A stretch of 64,000 nucleotides of DNA from Bodo saltans (Eukaryota; Euglenozoa; Kinetoplastea; Eubodonida; Bodonidae): the NCBI GenBank assembly GCA_001460835.1, contig CYKH01001106.1:1-64000 (forward strand), given 5' to 3'. Below are positions 49,801 through 57,367 of this stretch, one piece after another. How positions within the stretch are numbered: the stretch's first letter is position 1; the number at the start of each line of letters is the position of its first letter. The notes below the pieces were generated by a model, which searched no databases, was not told the origin of the DNA, and saw only the letters and a list, made by a program, of their open reading frames with translations. The translations under genes were made by a program, and so were the position numbers.

Positions 49801-52800
49801 CTCTGGCAATTTTGTTGCGGTTGCGACGCCGCCATCACTCACAAATGCCGAAGTTCAGCGTCACTTGGCAGCAAAAGGCAGCAAAGACTCCGATATTCGA
49901 TCGCTACGCACTATCATTAAGATTCTATCATTGCTGTGCAACACGCATGCGGTTGCGGACGGGTACATTGACCCAATCCAAATGCTCTTCGACAATTGGC
50001 GCAACCAGTTCAAACGTGCAAGCGGAACACGCATCATGCCAGTGTACTACTGGTCTCTCTCTGCGGAGATTCAAGAGAACAACAGACTGCGTGCCCACAC
50101 CATTCCCATGTCTCCTGAGTTGATGATTCGCGTATTCCATCACATTCACCAGCTTGCCACGCATCATCGATTCGAGGAAGTGCGGAGCCCTGCCAGAAAC
50201 TTGGCGACCACACTGGTGTCGATTTTAGGCTGGAATGAGCAGTTCGATGCTGCAGTGATGGGGTCTGTCAACGACTTGACCTTGCTGTCGAGAGAAGCTG
50301 CAAAGATGATCGCCAGCGGAGCGATTCAGGCTATCGCGACGAACGACGATGAGGAGGCCGCCGACATCATTTTAGGCGAGCCCAGCGCAATCGTTGCAGC
50401 ACCAGGATCTGAAAGCTCAGCAACGCCAGAAGAAGTGGACACGACGCTAGAGTCCAAGCGGTTTGACCACGAAATCAGCGGAGTGCTGCGTTTCTTGACA
50501 ACGAGTCCAATCATGGACATGTTCTTGTCCCCAAGAGCAGACAGGTGTGTGCTGCTGTTCGAGCTCCTTACTGAGTTCCCAGATATGTTGCTGAATCGCG
50601 AAGAACACTCCCGCCGCCTCATGTATCACTCTATCACTGTAGACCGCATGTTAACGGGAGCGTCGGTCAAAACAGTGCTACCCGTTGCGTCGAAATGCAT
50701 CGACAATTGTGTAAAGTTAGCGACGTCGTTTCCCTCACGTGCAGGGCGGTGGTTAGAGCTCGCAGTTGCACTATGGCCGAGAACATTCCTTGTCGCACAG
50801 TTTGATTCTGTTCCTCACGGCCTTTCGATGCTCCCCCTCGTACGGCTGTGTGTTCATGAGCATCTCCGCCTCCGGACTCTAGCGCAACACGTCCTTGGTA
50901 CTTTGCTAACTAGCCTTAAACGCACCGTCCCAAAGTTAGAGGTTGTGCTGGGAATCACTGGCTGGAATTGCACGATCGAGGAATTGCAGCTCGAACAATC
51001 AACGCGCCGAGGTAATATTGAGGCCTTCGCTGCTGCCACCACATCTGGCGGTGACCGCTGGTGCGGCATGCGCAGCTCGGGATTTTGGTATGCACCCGCC
51101 AGAATGTCAGTGAAGACTGCCGATAACAATGAATCGGTGAAACCTGGAGTAGAAAGTCTGACCGCTGCGTGCAGTATTTCCGCAGCGTCAACCTCCGATG
51201 TGAAAGAGTCGTGGTGTTGGAAGATGGCCAACAAATTTCAAGACGAAGCGAAGCAGCACTCCAAGACGCGTTCGCACCTGTGGAAGATCATTGCTCGCGT
51301 ATGCGGCGCAGAGCAGGCCTCACTTCACTACAAAAGAATATTTGATGCATTGATTCAGCAGTGGGAGCTTGGCATGCTGTCGAAAGATGCATTGAGCCAC
51401 CACAAAGCGAAGGAGAGTCAAGTTGGTCTTGTCGCAGTCCTTGGTGAGCTAGCAATGGCGGCGCTGCGAGCAACCAAGTACAATGCTCAAGGGAGGCTTG
51501 TTGCGCTAGAGATGTGGGACACCTTCAAGGAGTTGATTCTATCTCCGCAAGTAGCACACGAGGTCATCACTGTCGCCCAACGAAGCGTGATGGAAATGCG
51601 CAACGTGTTGACTGCTGCAGAGGTTGACGCCGTGCTCACATCACTCATCAACCGGCTGCTAGATCTTCTTCCACAAAACGGAACATCTGGAGGCACCAGC
51701 CAATTGAGCATCCGACTGCTGACTCTCATTCTACAGCTGCTCAACACATTCTCGTACGATGTCCTGTCAAGCGTCATGGAGTCGATTCTTAACACAATCA
51801 ACTCACTTCGAACCTTGCTGCTTAACAACCCGCTCACACAAGTTCGAAATCACTGCGCCAGCGTACTACGCCAAGTGTTGCAGAGTGCGTGGTTCGGGAT
51901 ACCCCGATGTGGTGGCAGCTGTGATGAAAGCCTCAGTACCAAGCTGAGCGCATTTGCACTTGAGCTCCTTAAAGAGGCGGCCCCTACAAGCAATCATGTC
52001 GTGACCCAAGAGACGCTTAATCCGTGCAAATCTAACGTGGTGCTCTGGGCGTATCCCCCCGCCCCCCTCTTGTCGCCGGAGCTCTTGCCCCATGTCCTTC
52101 AATTGTTCTCCATCGTACTGGACGTGCGACTTGCTGAACAAGACGATGTCTCCAACAACGTCAACGGTACGCTGGTGTCGATTGCATTCACGAGGATGGA
52201 CAAGATGTCGGCACACGCATCAATAGAAGTGTGTGCCAATATTCTCCTTGAGCAGCTCGAGTATGGGCACAGCCGCAACGCGAAAGTGTCGCTCTGCAGA
52301 ATGCTTCGTGCCTTGATGTTTGTCAACCTGCATCGCATCGGTAAGTTCGCAACGATTAAAAAGATGTCCGAGGCAGCGTTAAAGTGCATGGAGCACATCG
52401 ACAAGCGGGTAAGGACCGAAGGGAAGATCCTCTTTTCGATTATTGCGCGTGTTGCTTCGACGGATCAGATGGCGGCAATCGTGAAAGATTTGCTACAGCG
52501 CCTACGTGCTACAGAAGACGTCGCTACGCCCACAATCGTGCAAGAGACATCGGATGCTGAAGACGGCACCAATGTCTCCGTTGCTTCTACCTCCTCTCCA
52601 AAGCTCTCGCTGTGCGTCGCTCTCTGCGGAGCTGTCCTTGCAGACCCAGACACTGTCCCATCGTATGTTCCCAAAGTCCTTGAACGCCTTGCGCGCTACG
52701 CACGAGACAGAAACCCAGATGTATCGTCGACCGTACGACAAACGCTAATGGAGTGGTGGACGTCTCATCGCGATAAATGGAACTTTGCACACAAAGCACA

Positions 52801-52864
52801 TTTCTCTTCAACACAGCTAAACGTGCTTGTGGAGCTGTTCACGGCGCCCAGCTACTTCGTGTAG
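46844..52864 (+). CDS. PSME4: Proteasome activator PA200/Blm10
   Basis: This is a 2006-residue protein from the ATG at 46844; in-frame codons upstream open with GTG. Nearly the whole length is helical with HEAT-like repeats. The C-terminal 30 residues (DKWNFAHKAHF..QLNVLVELFTAPSYFV) follow the PA200/Blm10 C-terminus, which in animals and yeast ends in an HbYX-type YYA tail that inserts between alpha subunits of the 20S proteasome and opens the gate. Here the tail is YFV, so Phe stands at the conserved Tyr position. Length and tail support the family strongly. PA200 caps 20S proteasomes in the nucleus and promotes ATP-independent degradation. Two PA28-type activators lie 7-9 kb downstream. Confidence 0.88.
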   Translation: MSSNESTPDDMGHHDATVGSSVTPAEGYEGIERDGNAPSLSFRDYRLAASEDLRSSFLRQDQSSLDRIMEEIIQILTLRSGAKERLSNTADIAACNDIERSLHTHDTDLGAWCMRLVLVLSDGDYSVSNACASTWIRLLYPVLFDDVDFLFRHTNAWVGVASCFIDFGYRRKDINVSPVDGSDNEQTVRWRTIASFFNRVFHLPSRFREVPALKYAQEKVKGLVSRLCAISADFFDDNAFEELWEEFAPCFSPEGFNAIQGQGYFVTLAPRFQMVATTRQRQLLDNVLDFFFVRSVTWHPSSLSWSYFSWTILGKISPAALARQGKDVVSLDSFAEPLFSMILYALRLPVGDSDVRKSLKLGGKTSIEMLIVDLSTSTMQKTHGTLIEFFPDDVQSPLWAHLRRFLHAIEVFLRPTASAHQGLLQLTELLHNFVQHMVRRVDKQNKHKAQGFRSPVFLSQRSIDEFARIMLPPLLSLLYSNSKGVSSGTQHAVHGLCRIAPVVCFPEIIRLCDLGLQPSAEVHQCGVALQLLGNCTPELLLGDAPLRSPPMSPLSDERDGNANDGGVALGHWDDASKSVSERLELFLCCVSDQLLSKIDGSDFQRAMSATRIVFQSALYFSLRTICPPPSPGETIQSASADHEQNFLLPLVDKVLAFGQNCEALPKRMVSAFFMSLTPVFTPAHDETIELIAERVCRRCSDLGENGAVHSFRGILQAVATRAPGTCWKKLFPRIRCKLMDPLSSVSEVRWFCNMLIGLTFCGDRSVVFQHRHEIMAVVDTLMIRATSRERVHYAGEVYQATIFSLLRRQMQSTSILPGADLLLPAKEANLVLSKPESCHIEFCVQEFNRRLSERLGDLLEMSSVVVRRQELRNQFLGTHSGVALPGDDDEPLTEASMRRSTLRIIRILVEGNESLLAADRHSASAKTLAEAIAQSTAAAPHLFSPRHVAMPQDAAIFTLPREGEEMTTHSDDIVEALLRIIPAVVGSGNFVAVATPPSLTNAEVQRHLAAKGSKDSDIRSLRTIIKILSLLCNTHAVADGYIDPIQMLFDNWRNQFKRASGTRIMPVYYWSLSAEIQENNRLRAHTIPMSPELMIRVFHHIHQLATHHRFEEVRSPARNLATTLVSILGWNEQFDAAVMGSVNDLTLLSREAAKMIASGAIQAIATNDDEEAADIILGEPSAIVAAPGSESSATPEEVDTTLESKRFDHEISGVLRFLTTSPIMDMFLSPRADRCVLLFELLTEFPDMLLNREEHSRRLMYHSITVDRMLTGASVKTVLPVASKCIDNCVKLATSFPSRAGRWLELAVALWPRTFLVAQFDSVPHGLSMLPLVRLCVHEHLRLRTLAQHVLGTLLTSLKRTVPKLEVVLGITGWNCTIEELQLEQSTRRGNIEAFAAATTSGGDRWCGMRSSGFWYAPARMSVKTADNNESVKPGVESLTAACSISAASTSDVKESWCWKMANKFQDEAKQHSKTRSHLWKIIARVCGAEQASLHYKRIFDALIQQWELGMLSKDALSHHKAKESQVGLVAVLGELAMAALRATKYNAQGRLVALEMWDTFKELILSPQVAHEVITVAQRSVMEMRNVLTAAEVDAVLTSLINRLLDLLPQNGTSGGTSQLSIRLLTLILQLLNTFSYDVLSSVMESILNTINSLRTLLLNNPLTQVRNHCASVLRQVLQSAWFGIPRCGGSCDESLSTKLSAFALELLKEAAPTSNHVVTQETLNPCKSNVVLWAYPPAPLLSPELLPHVLQLFSIVLDVRLAEQDDVSNNVNGTLVSIAFTRMDKMSAHASIEVCANILLEQLEYGHSRNAKVSLCRMLRALMFVNLHRIGKFATIKKMSEAALKCMEHIDKRVRTEGKILFSIIARVASTDQMAAIVKDLLQRLRATEDVATPTIVQETSDAEDGTNVSVASTSSPKLSLCVALCGAVLADPDTVPSYVPKVLERLARYARDRNPDVSSTVRQTLMEWWTSHRDKWNFAHKAHFSSTQLNVLVELFTAPSYFV

Positions 52865-53020
52865 CGTTTTTAACAAACAAGAATACAACAAATGCTCCCC
52901 AAACATTATTCCGAGTATCGAAATATCGTAGTTTCTTCCTTGTGCCGATATTGTCATTTGTCTCAATGAAGTCATCGCGGTGATCTTTTTTTTGTTTTGA
53001 ATTCGCTTGAGAAACAGTAT

Positions 53021-55411
53021 ATGACCAGAGATTTGATCAAAGAGGAGGGTGACCTCAAAGATCGATTAAAAGATGTCACTCGAGAGCTGCTCGCATTATT
53101 GACGCCAAGCACGGAACGCTTTGCTGCGGTGGAGACAACGGTTCGAAGTATCCTGCAATCCTTAGACACGTACAACGAAGAGACTGTGCTGGCAGTTGTG
53201 GGAGCGGTGGGGTCTGGTAGATCGACTCTCATCAATGGCATTATTGGAATGACTGTTATTCCTCCCCACAACACCCGAGCACTGCCCGTTGTTCCATTTG
53301 TCTCCGAGACTCCCATGCTGCGGCTTGTGTCAGGTAAAGCAGTGGCGGTAGGTGAGGAGGGGTGCTCAGAGCATCTTCAATCAGAAGAGTCACTGTGGAT
53401 TGATGCGTTGGGGGGCCGAAGACTGCACGCCCCCCTTCCTGTGATTCGTGGGCCGCATTGCTTTCGCAATAAGTGGGTCATGGTAGACAGCGCCGCGGGT
53501 GCGTCGTGTGTGTTGCCGAAACTTAGCTCCGTTGCGACCAGAATAGCGACACCTACTCAGTTTTCAGGTGCTCTCATGCTTTACTGTGTCGATGCATCAA
53601 AGCTCAACCCCAGTGCTGAGGATCCTTCGGTGTTAGACCTGCTGCTTGGTTCTGCCGATCGAGATGACGTTGGCGAGAGTGGGATTCGGCGGCTGCTGTC
53701 TCGCACCGTGTTTGTACTGACACACTCTGACTACATCTTCGAAGTTGAAGATGATGTGCAAAGCGTCCTTCGCAAGGAATCGAGTGCGAGTACACCCATC
53801 CGGAGCATTGGGGAGCTACGTGACTACTTCCTGTCGTTACTGCGGAGAACGTTCCCTGGATGCACAGATGCAATCCACGCTGATCGAATTCTAACGTTCA
53901 GCGGGAGGAACGCTCTGTTGACAAAGAGGATCTTGATGTACGAGTCTGATGTTCAAGAGCTGTACGACTACTGCGAGATCATGTTTGGTGCGTCCTTCAT
54001 GCAGACGGTCGACACTGTAGAAATTGACCACTTGCGGCGGATGGTGCAGCGCTTTGCGCAGGAGACAATGCTGAAGAAGAGTGGTGCCTCGGACCTCACG
54101 GAGCAGATTCGTTTGTTTGACTTCAACGCCACGAGTCACTTGCTGCGTGACAATGGTGATCTCGCCATGGATGTTGTGGAGCAGCTGGATCGTGCTTTGG
54201 AGAGGGGGAAGCCTGCGGTGCTGCGTGATGTCGTCAATTACAGATCAGAGCTGGAGTGCCTCGTCAAAGAGACGTCGTGGGTTCTTGAGAGCAGCGAGAA
54301 GATATCAGCATACTCGACGAAAATGTCTGAGGAGGTCACAGATGTATCGTCTAGGTGCCTTCGTGACTTCTTCCAAGAGCGGCTGCATGAACTGCGTTAC
54401 GTCCTTGAGGGCAGGCCACTGGTGTGGTTTAGCGAGCGCCAAGCATGCACCATCATGGATATGAAGTCCGCGCTTGCCAAATTAGCGCAGTTCACTGAGC
54501 AGTATATGCTCCAGAGAGGGTTCCTAGAGAAGAAAGTGCGCGAACAGCGTGCATCAGCTGGCGGCTTCGATTTTATTGATCAAAATGCGAAGGAGCTTCT
54601 TCGCGCAATGGAGAAGGAAAAGCAAGAACTTCTCCACACACTCAACGTGTCCATTGCCCACCACGTGAAGGACGAGTTCACACGCTTCCTCCCCCGTGCA
54701 TCAGAAAAGGTGAAGGACCAACAGCGAAAATCAGTCGACGAGTTCATTCACTTGTCCTCCATCGCAGTGACGGAAACTGCAAATCGCATTCGAGAGCAAC
54801 TTGACCTTGATTCCCTCGGCAAGCATCTTGTTGACGTTCCGCTTATCGAAGAAAACGATCGGCGCCTTAAGAATTTCCTGAGGGAGCTCCCCGAGCACGT
54901 TGCGGTCGCTGCTGTGGAGATTTCAAACCAATGGTACGTGGCAATTGATGACGAGGAGCTCTCGAATCCAAAGATCCCAAGCAAACGGGAGCAATATGAG
55001 CGCCGTCTCAAAGCTGCGACAAAGAAGGACGGTGATGTGGAAGACGAGTCTGAGTTCAAGATGCCCACAGACCTTTTGTACGTCCTAGAGGCGTGGCGTC
55101 TAAGTTTCGCGGTCATTCAGATGCACCAGCTCTGCACCTTTAACATTCACACCTTCACGAACGGTATCACGCTTACATCGGAGCGTGTGCTGGATTTTGT
55201 GAATCGTCTAGTCGGAAGTTTAGAGAGCGGCGCTCTGACGCAGAAGGAGGATGTCATGGAAGCTGAGCGCGTCGTTGCCGAAGTAGATGTGGTGCGTGTC
55301 GAGCTGCAAGCTATTCGAACGACTCTTGCAGGAGTTCTTGACGACATTCACGCGACGATGGTGCATGACTTAGCAACAGCTGAGGAGATCGTACAAAGTG
55401 TGGAATTGTAG
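53021..55411 (+). CDS. Dynamin-like large GTPase with degenerate G motifs
   Basis: This is a 796-residue protein; ATG 53021 follows a T-rich tract and AG. The P-loop near residues 61-68 reads GAVGSGRS, so Arg replaces the near-invariant Lys of G1. G2 is a Thr in PPHNTRALPVVP, the G3 position reads VMVDSAAG instead of DxPG, and G4 is VLTHSD in place of TKxD. The remaining 500 residues are long helices, as in the stalk of dynamin-like proteins and GBPs. No transmembrane segment or PH domain is seen. Dynamin-family proteins remodel membranes; here the altered G1, G3 and G4 suggest weak or absent GTP hydrolysis. The family call rests on motif order and size and is moderate. Confidence 0.62.
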   Translation: MTRDLIKEEGDLKDRLKDVTRELLALLTPSTERFAAVETTVRSILQSLDTYNEETVLAVVGAVGSGRSTLINGIIGMTVIPPHNTRALPVVPFVSETPMLRLVSGKAVAVGEEGCSEHLQSEESLWIDALGGRRLHAPLPVIRGPHCFRNKWVMVDSAAGASCVLPKLSSVATRIATPTQFSGALMLYCVDASKLNPSAEDPSVLDLLLGSADRDDVGESGIRRLLSRTVFVLTHSDYIFEVEDDVQSVLRKESSASTPIRSIGELRDYFLSLLRRTFPGCTDAIHADRILTFSGRNALLTKRILMYESDVQELYDYCEIMFGASFMQTVDTVEIDHLRRMVQRFAQETMLKKSGASDLTEQIRLFDFNATSHLLRDNGDLAMDVVEQLDRALERGKPAVLRDVVNYRSELECLVKETSWVLESSEKISAYSTKMSEEVTDVSSRCLRDFFQERLHELRYVLEGRPLVWFSERQACTIMDMKSALAKLAQFTEQYMLQRGFLEKKVREQRASAGGFDFIDQNAKELLRAMEKEKQELLHTLNVSIAHHVKDEFTRFLPRASEKVKDQQRKSVDEFIHLSSIAVTETANRIREQLDLDSLGKHLVDVPLIEENDRRLKNFLRELPEHVAVAAVEISNQWYVAIDDEELSNPKIPSKREQYERRLKAATKKDGDVEDESEFKMPTDLLYVLEAWRLSFAVIQMHQLCTFNIHTFTNGITLTSERVLDFVNRLVGSLESGALTQKEDVMEAERVVAEVDVVRVELQAIRTTLAGVLDDIHATMVHDLATAEEIVQSVEL

Positions 55412-55545
55412 AGGTACATCAATCAAGAATTTTACAATGGCAATATTAATTTGTGTTGATAGGTGCGCTAGGAATTCCAATTCTTTTTCTTTGAAAGAGA
55501 AAGAACTCGAAGTCAAAGCAGACTGCGAGGTGCTGGGATCCAGAG

Positions 55546-57162
55546 ATGGAACTGCCGCCGCTGCGATCTGCGGTGCCCTTTCGACCGCAGTCCTACGACC
55601 TCATTCCATACCGAGTGCCCAAACAACATTGGGAAAAGGCAAAGCGGCAGTTTCTTCAGCAGGGTGGTGTCAACGGCACAAATCAGATCGCTGCCTTTAT
55701 GACAGGTCTCACGAACACTGATGTGCTGCCTGCGGTGATTTCCCAACGGTTGGAGTCACTGTGCGTCGAGGAATCACGAGTTTTGATGAAAGTGCTGGAG
55801 TTGTTACGCCCTCCTGTCGCAGCAGCGCCGACGATGCGCAAAACGTCCATCACTGGGCGGAAGTTCGCGTCGTTCAGAGGCCACGCCGGGGATCGAACGC
55901 CGCGTGGTTCCTTCAGACTGACGCCACGCCGTTCGTCGCTGCAACAATACACACCGAATGACGAGCCATTGGCACCGCTTGCATCAGCAGTGCCAACAAG
56001 CACACAGGAGGCTGTCTTACCAGAGGTGCATAGCCTCAGCTGCTCACTGCGATTGCCTGTGGATGTGACCAGCTCCACCGTTGTTGCCCGCACCATCACT
56101 CAGTTATTGCCCATTGATCTCGCAGTGGAGATGCTCGAGCCTTCACAAGACGCACTTCTCTTCCTGCAGTCCTTCGCAAAAGGAACATCGACGTGTCATC
56201 CACGTCGAGGAACAGGGACGCTCACGCTAGAGCAGTTTGCAATTCTGCTTTCATACTTTGCGTGCCCCACGAACCCATCCACAGCGAGTGACCACAACGG
56301 CCCTGGCACCGTCAACGAAAACATTGAATCTGTCGCAGCCCTTCTTTCTGCACTCCCCGATGACGGGACTGAGACCGACGAGGTTGAAGCTATATTGGCA
56401 TCTGTTGGAATTTCATCAACGCACATGCTCATGGCGTTTGGAAAACAAGCGTCATCGTCGGACTCGCCAGTGTCCCCATCTCATCGAATGCCTGGGGTTC
56501 GAAGTCACGTCAAGGAACTGTTGCAGGAGCGTCAGATCGATGGAGAGGATGACGTCCTTCAACGGAGAACGCCGACGAAGCGAAAAGGCAGTGTGCGTAT
56601 GTTCATGCCCTCCCATAGTCGAGACGCCGCACTTGCGACAATGGATCTAGCAGACTCGACCTCGTTGTCGCTCTCTCGGTCAGATAAGTCGATTGCGTTG
56701 CAGCAGTCGATGTCTCTTGCTGCCGCAGGAATGTCAGGCGTAGGGGCGACACCACGCCGTTCACCTCGGTCGCCAATGGACACAAGTGCAACGGACAGTG
56801 GGTGGTTTGGCAATGCTCCTAAAGAATGGAAGCCTCCTGTGGAGTTGCTTATGGAGATCCCTGCTGATATTGTATCCCCGAGCAACGGCACCATCACCAC
56901 ATCCCGTGCTATCGGTGTCGACATGACCACGCAGACAGATGCGGTGTCCTTTACTCTCATGTGGTTAGGACCTATTACGAAATCGCATGGAACGTCCACC
57001 CAACGCAGCGGGCACGTTGGGAAGGTCGTTTCACTGGAGCTGCTAAAGCGGGAGAGACGGGAGCGCAATCGGACGAAGGCCAAACCGGAGAACTTGAGTT
57101 CCCTCCCCATAGCACAACTTGAAGAGATGTATCGCTCGATGACGTCAAAGAGGATGAAATGA
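55546..57162 (+). CDS. Hypothetical protein, possible degenerate EF-hand-like segment
   Basis: This is a 538-residue protein starting at ATG 55546, after an acceptor-like TTCTTTTTCTTTGAAAGAG. The first 90 residues are helical and well conserved-looking (YRVPKQHWEKAKRQFLQQG). A segment near residues 220-300 with GTLTLEQFAILLSYFA resembles the second half of an EF-hand pair but lacks a convincing calcium loop. The remainder is Ser/Pro/Arg-rich with TPRRS and SPRSP sites likely to be phosphorylated, and a basic helix at the C-terminus. I do not recognise the family. Confidence 0.6.
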   Translation: MELPPLRSAVPFRPQSYDLIPYRVPKQHWEKAKRQFLQQGGVNGTNQIAAFMTGLTNTDVLPAVISQRLESLCVEESRVLMKVLELLRPPVAAAPTMRKTSITGRKFASFRGHAGDRTPRGSFRLTPRRSSLQQYTPNDEPLAPLASAVPTSTQEAVLPEVHSLSCSLRLPVDVTSSTVVARTITQLLPIDLAVEMLEPSQDALLFLQSFAKGTSTCHPRRGTGTLTLEQFAILLSYFACPTNPSTASDHNGPGTVNENIESVAALLSALPDDGTETDEVEAILASVGISSTHMLMAFGKQASSSDSPVSPSHRMPGVRSHVKELLQERQIDGEDDVLQRRTPTKRKGSVRMFMPSHSRDAALATMDLADSTSLSLSRSDKSIALQQSMSLAAAGMSGVGATPRRSPRSPMDTSATDSGWFGNAPKEWKPPVELLMEIPADIVSPSNGTITTSRAIGVDMTTQTDAVSFTLMWLGPITKSHGTSTQRSGHVGKVVSLELLKRERRERNRTKAKPENLSSLPIAQLEEMYRSMTSKRMK

Positions 57163-57367
57163 GATGAGCTGTTGTGCATAGTGTAGTAGTATGTGGGCAT
57201 CAGTTGTGTGTGTCAATGTGGCCTTCTCTGTAGACTTATCTGTACAATCTCCAACGCCTTACGCTTGACTCTCCGTCAATCATCAGGGGCATGAGAGACG
57301 CTGTTGGTCGTCATTATATTTGCACTTCTGGCCTGTTGCTTCATGTCTCATAGCATAGGGCAAAGTC

